Shown: positions 8,836-17,731 of the stretch, piece after piece
Numbering within the stretch: the first letter of the stretch is position 1
Layout: each line of letters starts with the position of its first letter
Assembly (NCBI GenBank): GCA_964640305.1
Contig: CAZXFF010000006.1
Span: 1 to 63,539 of the forward strand
Source: Coprenecus sp964640305
GTDB lineage: Bacteria > Bacteroidota > Bacteroidia > Bacteroidales > UBA932
Direction of reading: 5' to 3'
DNA length: 63,539 nt
Program-made: the position numbers and the translations under genes
The notes under the pieces: generated by a model
The model's input: only the letters and a program-made list of their open reading frames with translations
Databases searched by the model: none
What the model was told of the DNA's origin: nothing

Positions 8836-10728
8836 CTATTTCCCGTAGTCGTTATACATCATAAGCAGATGGGCGGCACTCCAGCTGAAATGCGATGCCT
8901 GGAGCGGCTGCCCGTCGTGCGTTCCGTAGTTCTCATGTATGGGCGCCTTTTCCTTAAGTCCTTTCAGGCGGTCGAATACCTGCATGGTGTACATGTCTGC
9001 AAGTTCAGTATGTCCGTAGTTTCTAAGACCTCTGATGGCAAAGTAGGTCTGGTCCAGCCAGATGGGACCTCTCCAATATCCGTCAGTGCTGGTTTTTGGA
9101 TTGTCTGCGGCGGCTGTCGGGAAAGGTATGAAGGTTGAAAACTTATTTTCGTCCAGCAACATGGGGAGTGCCCTCTCCATTTGTTCCGAAGTTGCTATAC
9201 CGGTCCAAAAAGGATTGTATCCCTCGCATGCCGGTTCTTTTATGAAGCTGCCGTCGGCCAGTTTCCTGTCGTAGAAGTATCCGGTCTCCGTATCGAAGAA
9301 ATAGTCTGCAATCCTGTCGCTCATGTCCGGAGCATCGAATGTGTTTCCGGTAATCCCGGCGAATTTCTTCAGATACTTGGCCTCGAGGGCAAGGAAACCG
9401 TTCAGGTCCACGCTCTCCTGGTCCATGCTCCATGCGTCGTCGGCATTTTTGAGCATTTTAGTGTTGTCGAAACGGATGGCATTGTCCATACCGCTTTCCC
9501 ATGCCGCAGCAACGAGTGTCCCGTCGGTAGAGCCGTATTCGCAGATTCCGTTACCGTCGTGGTCCCTTTTTTCGAACCACCATTTGTAGTATTCAAGAAG
9601 TTTAGGATACATTTCCCTTACGAAGGCGGTATCGGCGTTTTTCTCGAAAATCTCGTCAACTGCCCAGGATGCGATCGGGGGTTTGCTGTCCCTGGCATTG
9701 TTGTATGCCGGATTGGGGAAGATGCAGTCTATGATCATTCCGTCTTCCTGCTGATAATCGAACATTGCCCGGATATTGTTTTTTGCAAGTTCAGGAGCGA
9801 CTCCTGCCAATGCAGCGGAAAATCTCCATGAATCCCATGCCCAGAACCCCATGAAATAGTTTACGGCATGGGACGGTACGATACCTTCGTGCAGAAGTCC
9901 GCCCCTTTCCTTTTTCCAGTTGGAAATCAGGGTGACTACGGATTTTACTGCTACCCTGTCATATTCCAGTTCCATGTCGTCCCTCAGGATACTGCCGAGG
10001 TATCCGTTCCATCTTTCCGAATTCGCCTTTATTGCAGGGACGGGATTGTCCAGCAGTTCCGCGCTGTTTTCAATGATCTTTTCCACCGATTCTTCTTCTG
10101 AAACGAAGGATATTGCGATCCTGACGGTCCTGCCGTTGCCGGGGAGGATGGCAGAATAGTTCCCTTCCGTTGCGGAAACCTTGCCTTCTGCCGGGATGAC
10201 AATGACAACCTTTTCTCCTCTTGAAGACTCTGCGATTACGGAATTTCCGTCAACGGATACAGTTGTGTTCGGGTTCCAGTTGTTGCCTCGCACAGCCAGA
10301 GGGGTCCTGGTGTCGGTTTCAATGCTTATAAGGGCAGTGTTGTGGTCAATGAAGATTACGCTTTGGGAGATTGAGCCGATGCCTGTACTGTAGCTGATCC
10401 TGGCTTCTCCCGGATAATAGCAGGATTCTGTCCTGACGGGGGTGCAGGTGTCGCCTTCGAATGTCACATATACTGCATTGGTGGCGAACCAGTCCCTGGC
10501 TTTCAGACTGTAGGGGCCGCAGAATCCGGATACCCATTTGTCTTCGTCAGGCAGGGTGAATCCCATCCACGAGCCGGCGTCGGTGAATGTACCGGTGTGC
10601 CTGCTTCTGCCTTCCGGAGTCAGGGTTATATCTATTATGTCAGGGAACGAATAGCGCAGGTCCTTCTCATTGGAGCAGGATACTGTCAGCAAAAGGCATA
10701 ATGCCATGAAAACGGTAGTCTTTTTCAT
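8836..10728 (-). CDS. GH63-type (YgjK-like) glycosidase lipoprotein
   Basis: The start at MKKTTVFMALCLLLTVSC gives a lipoprotein signal with lipobox TVSC and a mature protein of about 610 residues. A longer in-frame start would put 41 unrelated residues before the signal. The C-terminal half is an (alpha/alpha)6 barrel of the YgjK/GH63 kind: YFMGFWAWDSWRFSAALAG, WESGMDNAIRFD (probable general acid Asp), YWRGPIWLDQTYFAIRGL and PIHENYGTHDGQP (probable base Glu). Family members cleave alpha-glucosidic linkages; the real substrate is unknown. It lies 16 nt downstream of the M81 gene, so they are probably co-transcribed. Confidence 0.85.
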   Translation of the reverse strand: MKKTTVFMALCLLLTVSCSNEKDLRYSFPDIIDITLTPEGRSRHTGTFTDAGSWMGFTLPDEDKWVSGFCGPYSLKARDWFATNAVYVTFEGDTCTPVRTESCYYPGEARISYSTGIGSISQSVIFIDHNTALISIETDTRTPLAVRGNNWNPNTTVSVDGNSVIAESSRGEKVVIVIPAEGKVSATEGNYSAILPGNGRTVRIAISFVSEEESVEKIIENSAELLDNPVPAIKANSERWNGYLGSILRDDMELEYDRVAVKSVVTLISNWKKERGGLLHEGIVPSHAVNYFMGFWAWDSWRFSAALAGVAPELAKNNIRAMFDYQQEDGMIIDCIFPNPAYNNARDSKPPIASWAVDEIFEKNADTAFVREMYPKLLEYYKWWFEKRDHDGNGICEYGSTDGTLVAAAWESGMDNAIRFDNTKMLKNADDAWSMDQESVDLNGFLALEAKYLKKFAGITGNTFDAPDMSDRIADYFFDTETGYFYDRKLADGSFIKEPACEGYNPFWTGIATSEQMERALPMLLDENKFSTFIPFPTAAADNPKTSTDGYWRGPIWLDQTYFAIRGLRNYGHTELADMYTMQVFDRLKGLKEKAPIHENYGTHDGQPLQASHFSWSAAHLLMMYNDYGK

Positions 10729-10744
10729 TAGGGTATATTGTGTT

Positions 10745-12265
10745 TTACATGAATACGACTTCAAGTTCTGGGTCTTCCATGTCAGGGTCCAGAGGGAAGA
10801 TTGGCCTTTCAAGCCTTTTGTATGGCAACTGGAGCAGATCCTGGTCCACACCTCCGCGCGTCTGGGCCATCATCCAGTCTCCACGCATCTCGTAAAGCTC
10901 TTCTGTCAGGTAACCGAGTTTCACCACTATTATGTCGGCTTCCCTTGGCTTGAGCCCGAGACGGTCAAAGTCCCTTTCGTAGTGATAGGGGCTGCGCTTC
11001 TCACCGACAATGACCTGCATTGAACCTACCCTTACCACTACCTGATCATTGTCTCCGTTTTCCAGAACTTTTTCAACTGTACCGTCTATCATTACAGGAG
11101 GAGCATACCTGTTGTCCACAGCAGCACCTACCTTACAGCGAACTCTTCCTCCTTCTCCAACTTCGCGGGCCTGGGCGACAAGTTCCGGACCCGGGATGGC
11201 AGCATATATAAGTCTCTTCCCTCCGGGCTTCCTGAATTCCGGACGCGCGAGAAGTTTCTCTAGGGTCCATGTCACGTCGCCTGCCCCACCTGCTGTGGGA
11301 TTGTCTCCCATGTCGCTGATGAAGTAAGGTTTTCTGTTGCTTTCAAGTGCGTGGGCGAGCGCATCTTCCAAAGTTGTGGTAGGGGCTACGAACTCGAATT
11401 CGTTGCGTACTGACCAGAATTTCTCAGCGAGTGATTTTGCTCCGGCTTCCACCTGTTCCTTGTTGTCGCCGACGACCATCACGACACCGTGGTTACGTGG
11501 TTCGTCGGCCCAGGGATAGGACATCCATATAGCGGCATCCGTTACTCCGTCCATCTGTTCGACTGGTATAATCGCCTCGTATAGGGATTTGCCCGGTTCA
11601 ACACGTGTAGATGTCTTTTCTCCAGGTAACAGGATCGGGACTTTTACCCATGCTTTATATGCAGGTTTACCCTTTCCGCCCTCAAGTCTTTCAAGCAGGT
11701 TCACTACGGCCCTTTCCCTGCTTATATACCTGTCTTCGTGAGGGGACATTCTGTATGAAGTAATAAGGTCTACGTTCTTGGCCAGTCTGGGAGATACGCA
11801 TCCGTGGGGGTCCATGGATGCTGATATTATCACATCATCACCGACTATCTCGCGGATTCTGGTGATATAGTCACCTTCAGGGTCATCGAGTCCTACAACG
11901 CTCATGGCTCCATGAATGTCCAGGAAAATACCGTCATACGGCATGTTTTCTTTAAGTAGCCTTAATGATCGGTTCAGCAGCGAATCGTAGCATTCTCTGG
12001 TCACTATCCCGCCCGGAGTGGCCCAGGCCACCATAGCGGGCAGCCATTCGGCTCTGTCCAGAAGTTCTTCATCGTCTCTGAAGAAAGGGTAGGACTTGAT
12101 TACCTTTTCACCGTATAAAGGTCTGAACATGTCGAGTGTAGTCTGTGCCGGGGAGAAGGTACTGCATTCTATGCCGACCCCTACAATAGCAATGCGTGGT
12201 TTCTGTCTGCTGCATCCGTAGGCTAGAATAACCGCGGCAATGCAGAATAATATGATCCGTTTCAT
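10745..12265 (-). CDS. M81-family (MlrC-like) metallopeptidase lipoprotein
   Basis: A 506-residue protein with lipoprotein signal MKRIILFCIAAVILAYGC, then the M81/DUF1485 domain: GVGIECSTFSPAQTTLDMF, YDGIFLDIHGAMSV, DVIISASMDPHGCVS (Asp and His metal ligands) and TSYRMSPHEDRY. The C-terminal MlrC domain follows (about residue 310 on: SDMGDNPTAGGAGD). MlrC cleaves linearised microcystin, but most homologues have unknown substrates. Its place beside glycosidases suggests glycan or glycopeptide handling in the periplasm, which is inference. Confidence 0.85.
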   Translation of the reverse strand: MKRIILFCIAAVILAYGCSRQKPRIAIVGVGIECSTFSPAQTTLDMFRPLYGEKVIKSYPFFRDDEELLDRAEWLPAMVAWATPGGIVTRECYDSLLNRSLRLLKENMPYDGIFLDIHGAMSVVGLDDPEGDYITRIREIVGDDVIISASMDPHGCVSPRLAKNVDLITSYRMSPHEDRYISRERAVVNLLERLEGGKGKPAYKAWVKVPILLPGEKTSTRVEPGKSLYEAIIPVEQMDGVTDAAIWMSYPWADEPRNHGVVMVVGDNKEQVEAGAKSLAEKFWSVRNEFEFVAPTTTLEDALAHALESNRKPYFISDMGDNPTAGGAGDVTWTLEKLLARPEFRKPGGKRLIYAAIPGPELVAQAREVGEGGRVRCKVGAAVDNRYAPPVMIDGTVEKVLENGDNDQVVVRVGSMQVIVGEKRSPYHYERDFDRLGLKPREADIIVVKLGYLTEELYEMRGDWMMAQTRGGVDQDLLQLPYKRLERPIFPLDPDMEDPELEVVFM

Positions 12266-12299
12266 GAGGTTTTCTTTTATGGGTTAATATTATACAAAG

Positions 12300-13175
12300 T
12301 TATAAATATTCTCCGAATACCTGCTCTTGTTTCCGTAAGGATCCTGGAGTTTTGCCTGTATATCGCCTGAACAGTCTGTGAAAATGCGGAACATCGTTGA
12401 ATCCGCATCTGAAAGCAATGTCTGAAACACTGCACTCGGGATATCTTCTCAGCATTTTAGCAGCAATTTCTACCCTGAATCTGTTAAGGAATGAATAGAA
12501 CGGTTCTTTTGCATGCTTCTTGAAAAAACAGCAGAAAGAGGTTTCACTCATATTTATAGCCGAAGCTATTTCGGAAAGAGTGATTCTGTCACTGTAGTGC
12601 GCAAGAACATAGGAATATACAGTCTCCATCCGTTTGGAATTGCTGCCGTTTCTGCAGTCGGGGAGAGCCTGTTGTCCTATGATTCTCCATGAACTTCTGT
12701 CTGTAAGCAAAGGAATCATTGATATCAGTTCCGTTATGCGTCCTGTTGCATCTGACTCCGACAATCTTTCCATCGCAGTCCTGATCCTGGAGCATGTTTC
12801 TCCTGTAATCTCCACTGCATAATCCATGTATCTGAGTGTAGAGATGCATTCCTGAAGTTCCGGAAATACAGAAATTGACGCAACTGTCTTTTCCGGGAAT
12901 TGAATGGTAATGTTTTCTGTGAACAGACATCCTTTTTTGCTGAATATCCATCCGTGCGGAAGTTCCGGAGGAATCAGAATGACTTCCCCTGATCTGCATT
13001 CTTCCAGATTCCCACCGGTAAGCCTTTCTCCATATCCTTCCATGATCCATGTGATTTCCCATACCGGGTGATGATGAAAAGGCATTGTATCTTCTATCGG
13101 AACCTTCTCGTGGAACAGTCTTAAGGACTGGTCAGGTGTCATTGGAATGAATTCGTATATTGCCTTTTCTTTCAT
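12300..13175 (-). CDS. AraC-family transcriptional regulator
   Basis: A 291-residue protein starting MKEKAIYEFIPMTPDQSLRL. It has an N-terminal cupin-like sensor (HHHPVWEITWIMEGYGERL, then GEVILIPPELPHGW) and a C-terminal double helix-turn-helix (ITLSEIASAINMSETSFCCF; CSVSDIAFRCGFNDVPHFHR; FRRYTGKTPGSLRK). An upstream in-frame ATG would add 31 residues with no family match. It lies between the M81/GH63 genes and the divergent GH92-GH127 gene and is the natural candidate regulator of both sides, probably sensing a sugar. Confidence 0.9.
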   Translation of the reverse strand: MKEKAIYEFIPMTPDQSLRLFHEKVPIEDTMPFHHHPVWEITWIMEGYGERLTGGNLEECRSGEVILIPPELPHGWIFSKKGCLFTENITIQFPEKTVASISVFPELQECISTLRYMDYAVEITGETCSRIRTAMERLSESDATGRITELISMIPLLTDRSSWRIIGQQALPDCRNGSNSKRMETVYSYVLAHYSDRITLSEIASAINMSETSFCCFFKKHAKEPFYSFLNRFRVEIAAKMLRRYPECSVSDIAFRCGFNDVPHFHRLFRRYTGKTPGSLRKQEQVFGEYL

Positions 13176-13194
13176 GGAATCCTCGTGTTTTGGA

Positions 13195-13208
13195 ATATTT
13201 CGAAATAT
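13195..13208. promoter_or_regulatory. 14-bp perfect palindrome, candidate operator
   Basis: ATATTTCGAAATAT is an exact palindrome in the 105-bp gap between the AraC regulator and the divergent GH92 start. The position suits an operator shared by both genes. AT-rich palindromes can arise by chance, so binding is inferred. Confidence 0.3.
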
Positions 13209-13280
13209 ACGACAATTATAGGAAAAAATATGACAATGACCATGTTTCCCGACATGGTTAATTTGCAAAAAAAAACGGAA

Positions 13281-14369
13281 ATGAAGAAAAGGCTTTCAGT
13301 TTTTACGGCAGTTACATTAGCGGCTCTCGTGATGTCATGCACTTCGGGTACGCACAGATATACCTCATATGTCAATACATTCATAGGGACGGACGGTACC
13401 GGCCATACATTTCCCGGACCTTCCTTGCCCTTCGGTATGGTGCAGCCAGGACCGGATTGCAATGATACGGACTGGAATTATACCAGCGGTTACCAGTACG
13501 GGGATACGACGGTGCTCGGATTTTCCCAGACGCATCTGAACGGTACAGGTATAGGAGAACTTGGAGACATTCTCATATTGCCATTTTCCGGCAAGACCGG
13601 ACGTGGTGTGATGGATAAACGGACAGAGGCTTCCTCTCCGGGTTACTATACGGTGACTCTGAAGGATGGGGTGAAAGTCGAACTGACCTGCACCGAAAGG
13701 GTGGCGTTTCACCGTTATACTTTTCCGGAAAAGGAGGGATATGTCCTTGTTGATTTCAGACACGGGATACGTTTCCTGACAGATTCCCTGGTATTTGATT
13801 CGGATATACGGATGGTGGACGGACATTCAATTGAAGGATTCTGCCATACCCGGAACTGGGTTGAAAGGAAATATTTCTTCAGGATGGAATTCGACCGTCC
13901 CTATACGGTTGCCGATACTGTATCCGAAAAGGAAGACAAAGCTCCGGCCTACAGTCTTTCCTTCGTCCTTGGCAGAGACAGATGCCTGAACGTAAAGGTA
14001 GCCCTTTCCGCTACGGGGCTTGAAGGAGCCAGGAAAAACATGGCGGCAGAAGCATCTGACGTGGACTTTGAAGAAGTGAGAAGGGCTGCTTCGGATGCAT
14101 GGGAATGTCTTCTCGGAAGAGTTGAGGTTAAGGGAAATGATTCCGTACTGACAAATTTCTATACTGCATTGTATCATCTCATGCTGCAGCCTTCCGATAT
14201 TGCCGATGCCGGAGACAGGCCTTACTATTCCACTTTTTCCAATTGGGATATATACAGGGCTGCATTCCCTCTGCTTCAGATAATAGTGCCGGAGAGAATA
14301 GGGGATATGGTGCAGTCAATGCTGGATGTCCATGAGAAACAGGGCTTTTTGCCGATATGGACGGTCTAG
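13281..14369 (+). pseudogene. GH92 alpha-mannosidase, 5' part, cut by an amber codon
   Basis: The reading frame starts MKKRLSVFTAVTLAALVMSC (lipobox VMSC) and follows GH92: RYTSYVNTFIGTDGTGHTFP, PFGMVQPGPDC, LGFSQTHLNGTGIGELGD and GFLPIWTV, then TAG at codon 363. GH92 proteins continue here with LW or VW followed by a conserved block, and the same frame resumes as DADNYCMIGNHAIP. The TAG therefore replaces a tryptophan codon (TGG to TAG). The fragment holds the N-terminal beta-sandwich and the start of the helical domain, but none of the catalytic acids. Unless it is suppressed, this product should be inactive. It could also be a sequencing error. Confidence 0.8.
14367..14369 (+). other. In-frame amber codon at a conserved GH92 tryptophan
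   Basis: TAG separates two halves of one continuous reading frame and sits where GH92 proteins have Trp in the LPIWxxW block. TAG is a normal terminator elsewhere in the window (DUF1460, FtsX-type permease, valS, lysO first gene), so a genome-wide amber reassignment is unlikely. An ATG 18 nt later could allow reinitiation. Confidence 0.85.
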
Positions 14370-14387
14370 GATGCTGACAACTACTGT

Positions 14388-17198
14388 ATGATAGGCAACC
14401 ATGCTATCCCAATGGTCGTGTCGGCATGTGTCAACGGATTCGGGGGCTTTTCCGTAAATGATGCCTATGATGCCGTGAAAGAAACATCTGTGAGGCCACA
14501 TATCCATTCTGAGTGGGACCTCTATGAAAAATACGGATACTTCCCTTATGATCTGATGCCGCTGGAATCAGTCTCCAAAACCCTGGAAAACGGATATGAC
14601 GACTGGTGTGTGTCGCTTCTGGCATCGATGACAGGTGATACACTGGCTGCAGAGCATTTCAAGGAGCGGTCCGGATACTGGAAAAACCTGTATGACAGGG
14701 AATCCGGACTGATGCGTGGAAAGGATGCCAGAGGAAACTGGCGGACCCCTTTTGACCCCTTGACTGCTACGTCCCCTATGAACAATCCAGGAGACTATAC
14801 GGAAGCGAATGCATGGCAGTATTTCTGGACTCCGGCACAACATGACATAGAAGCCTTGAGGGACCTGCTTGGTGGACCATCTGCCCTTGGGGACATGCTT
14901 GACCGCTTTTTCAGCATCGAGGCTGTCAACCCGGACAAATATCTCGGACAGGAAGCCATGATCGGGCAGTATGCTCATGGGAATGAGCCTTGTCACCATA
15001 TTGCATATCTGTATGCATGGTCAGACAGGCCATGGCGGGCAGCCGGGATAATCAGAGAGATATGCAGGGATTTCTACCGTCCGGAGCCTGGCGGACTGAC
15101 AGGTAATGATGACTGTGGACAGATGTCAGCCTGGTATGTACTCAGCATGTGCGGTTTCTATCCTGTGAATCCCGCTACCGGGGATTTCGTTTTCGGGGTA
15201 CCGCAGCTGGAAGAAGTGGTTTTTGATGTCGGGGACGGGAAGTCTTTCAGGATAACGGCAGATGGACTTTACGGGAATGACTGCATCATACACAGTATGT
15301 CGCTTAACGGTATGGAATACAATGATTTCAAAATAAATTACAGGGATATCATGAAAGGTGGAACATTTGAATACCATATGGCAGAATCCGGCCCTTCAGA
15401 ACCTTTCGGGCTGGTGATGTTCGGCAGTATAACGCCGGAAGGATGGCTTAAGGACAGGATGGCAGGCGATCTGAAAGGGCTGGCATCGGATCTTCCGGAT
15501 CTGATACCTGAACTGATGAATGATCCCATATACGGAAACGGAAGGCTGGACAGGAGCAGCAAGGCGAAAGACCTCGGCAATTCACGGGAAGGTGACAGCG
15601 AAGGGGATGAACAATACAAATGGTGGAATTCAGAGACGCAGTCTAACTGGCTGGACGGATTTGTGAGGAACGCTCTCCTGATAAGGGATTCCGCGGCTTT
15701 GGAGGAGGCAAAGGCCAGGATATATGCAATGCTGGGAACACAGGATCCAGACGGTTATATCGGTATATATACACCATCGCTCAGATATGATTTCAATTTG
15801 GAAAACGGTGAACTGTGGGCAAAGGCTACGCTTTACAGAGCCTTTCTCGGATATTGGGAGGCTACTGGCGACGATAAAGTGTGGAATGCCATTCTGAAGG
15901 CTGTTGACAATGTGATGGACAATTGGCCTGCATGGAAATCACACCCATTTGATGCCGGGAAAGAATACAATGGAGGGGCAGCCCACGGACTTGTCTTTAC
16001 GGACGTCCTGGAGAGGCTCTATCAGTTGACGGGGGATAACCGTTACAGGGATTATGCCCTCTTTCTTTACAGGGAGTATTCATCTTCCTTTTCATGGGAA
16101 AGCGATGCCCAGTATGTGAACGTTATGGATTCCGCATACCGTTTGCGCTGTCATGGTGTTCATACTTACGAACATATCCGTCCGCTGGCAGTCGCCGCAG
16201 CATATGACAGGACCTTGGTGCCGGCTTTGGAAAAGTATCTGGAAAAGGTCGCAAAATGTGTAACTGTGACAGGTGGTCCTATCGGAGATGAATGGATAGG
16301 TGGAAGATATGCCGATGCCGGGGAGACAGGTTATGAATATTGTTCAATGCATGAACTTGTTGACAGCTACGGAATGCTGCTGCAGAAGACAGGTGATCTG
16401 CATTATGCCGAGATGATGGAGACAATTTTCTTCAATGCCGCTGCAGGGGCAAGGCATCCGGAATATCCGGCGATAGCTTACCTTAAGACGGACAATTCAT
16501 ATGAAATGCATAACAACAGACGATATAAATATTCTCCTGTCCATCAGGATGTCGCAGTATGTTGTGTCCCCAATGCCCTGAGGATAAGCCCGTATTTCCT
16601 GAGGTATGCATGGATGCAGGACAACACAGGAGTTCCGGTTGCCCTGCTGCTGGTTCCTTGCAGTGCAGATTTTGCGTGGAAAGATCATAAAATCTCCGTG
16701 AGGGTCGAGACGGACTATCCGGAATCATTATCTTTCCGTATGCACTTCTCGGGGGATACTGTTTCCCCTGTCAGGATCAGAATCCCGGAATGGGCGGAAA
16801 AGATCCGGACGCGGTCTGAATATTCTGTAACGGACGGCTATGCTGAATTTGAGGCTGTTCCCGGTGAGACATTGGAATTTTCCTTTGATGCATCGGAACG
16901 TGTGGTAGCCGGACCTGACGGGTATAATTATTTTGCAATGGGTCCTCTGTTCTATGCCCTTCCCGTGGAAGGCGAGGAAATCCCCGGTCGGGTTTATGGT
17001 GATGGATACAGGGATTATGAATACCGCAGCAGTGGATATGAAGGATATTCGTTCTGTCAAGACTGCGATGCAGTGTATTCAGGAGGAAGCATGACTGTCA
17101 GCCTTCTGGATATGAAAAATGGGGAACGTGTCCGCAAGACACTGATCCCCATGAAAGAAACTGTACTCCGCCAGTGCGGGTTCAAGAGGCAGGACTGA
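14388..17198 (+). CDS. GH92 catalytic part fused to a GH127-type beta-L-arabinofuranosidase
   Basis: This frame continues the GH92 domain: IGNHAIPMVVSA, YGYFPYDLM, FDPLTATSPMNNPGDYTEAN, HGNEPCHHIAYLY (general acid Glu) and TGNDDCGQMSAWYVLSMCGF (base Asp pair), ending near FEYHMAESGPSE. From GSITPEGWLKDRM (residue about 715 of the restored protein) it becomes GH127/DUF1680: YKWWNSETQSNWLDGFVRN, CHGVHTYEHIRPLAVAAAY, VTGGPIGDEW, TGYEYCSMHELVD and QDVAVCCVPNALRISPY. In GH127, Glu-x-Cys plus the Cys-Cys pair bind zinc and provide the nucleophile; all are kept. The restored fusion would be 1,305 residues. As written, translation needs readthrough or reinitiation at this ATG, giving a product without signal peptide. 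Confidence 0.82.
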   Translation: MIGNHAIPMVVSACVNGFGGFSVNDAYDAVKETSVRPHIHSEWDLYEKYGYFPYDLMPLESVSKTLENGYDDWCVSLLASMTGDTLAAEHFKERSGYWKNLYDRESGLMRGKDARGNWRTPFDPLTATSPMNNPGDYTEANAWQYFWTPAQHDIEALRDLLGGPSALGDMLDRFFSIEAVNPDKYLGQEAMIGQYAHGNEPCHHIAYLYAWSDRPWRAAGIIREICRDFYRPEPGGLTGNDDCGQMSAWYVLSMCGFYPVNPATGDFVFGVPQLEEVVFDVGDGKSFRITADGLYGNDCIIHSMSLNGMEYNDFKINYRDIMKGGTFEYHMAESGPSEPFGLVMFGSITPEGWLKDRMAGDLKGLASDLPDLIPELMNDPIYGNGRLDRSSKAKDLGNSREGDSEGDEQYKWWNSETQSNWLDGFVRNALLIRDSAALEEAKARIYAMLGTQDPDGYIGIYTPSLRYDFNLENGELWAKATLYRAFLGYWEATGDDKVWNAILKAVDNVMDNWPAWKSHPFDAGKEYNGGAAHGLVFTDVLERLYQLTGDNRYRDYALFLYREYSSSFSWESDAQYVNVMDSAYRLRCHGVHTYEHIRPLAVAAAYDRTLVPALEKYLEKVAKCVTVTGGPIGDEWIGGRYADAGETGYEYCSMHELVDSYGMLLQKTGDLHYAEMMETIFFNAAAGARHPEYPAIAYLKTDNSYEMHNNRRYKYSPVHQDVAVCCVPNALRISPYFLRYAWMQDNTGVPVALLLVPCSADFAWKDHKISVRVETDYPESLSFRMHFSGDTVSPVRIRIPEWAEKIRTRSEYSVTDGYAEFEAVPGETLEFSFDASERVVAGPDGYNYFAMGPLFYALPVEGEEIPGRVYGDGYRDYEYRSSGYEGYSFCQDCDAVYSGGSMTVSLLDMKNGERVRKTLIPMKETVLRQCGFKRQD

Positions 17199-17199
17199 C

Positions 17200-17727
17200 T
17201 TATTTCTGTACGAGCATTGATGAGATTTTATCCATCATGGCAGAGAAATGATCTTCATCGAATCCTACCGAGGCATCTATTATCACACCCTTTCTGTCGA
17301 TGAGATATGCTCTCGGAATAGTCTGATCTGCAAACTTTGAATACACAGCTCTTTCTGGATCAGGGTAGAGAGGGAATGTGAATCCTTTGGTCTGGTTGTA
17401 CTCGGTAAGTTCATCGTCAGTATGCTCCCTTCCGACAACTATGAGACGGAATCCGTCGGCAGATCCGAATGCAGGCATAAGCTTCTCCTGGATGGCAGCG
17501 AGTTCGAGCTGGCACGGAGGACACCATGTGGCAAAGAAGCAGAGTAAGGTAACCTCGTCTTTAAGGTCTTTGTTTGAAACTGTGCCGTAAATGTCCGATG
17601 TGAGTTCGAATTCCGGAACCTTGTCCCCAACTTCGAGATTTCCTTTACTTTCCCGGACACAGGATGCTGAGATAAGCACTGAAGACAATACCACTGAAAT
17701 CAGTAGAATGTTGCGGATGATTTTCAT
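17200..17727 (-). CDS. TlpA-like thioredoxin-fold lipoprotein
   Basis: A 175-residue protein with lipoprotein signal (LISASC), then an AhpC/TSA-type thioredoxin fold: VTLLCFFATWCPPCQLELAA (CPPC redox motif at about residues 69-72), FRLIVVGREH and the cis-proline segment TIPRAYLIDRKGVI. It probably acts in the periplasm as a thiol-disulfide oxidoreductase. It is the last gene of the ffh-folD run (4 nt after folD) and converges on the GH127 gene with 1 nt between stops. Confidence 0.87.
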   Translation of the reverse strand: MKIIRNILLISVVLSSVLISASCVRESKGNLEVGDKVPEFELTSDIYGTVSNKDLKDEVTLLCFFATWCPPCQLELAAIQEKLMPAFGSADGFRLIVVGREHTDDELTEYNQTKGFTFPLYPDPERAVYSKFADQTIPRAYLIDRKGVIIDASVGFDEDHFSAMMDKISSMLVQK

Positions 17728-17731
17728 TGTT

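Noticed and set aside
14367..14369. Genome-wide reassignment of TAG to an amino acid
   Set aside because: TAG ends several normal genes in the window (DUF1460 at 36803-36805, permease at 43187-43189, valS at 57780-57782), so a general recoding is not supported.
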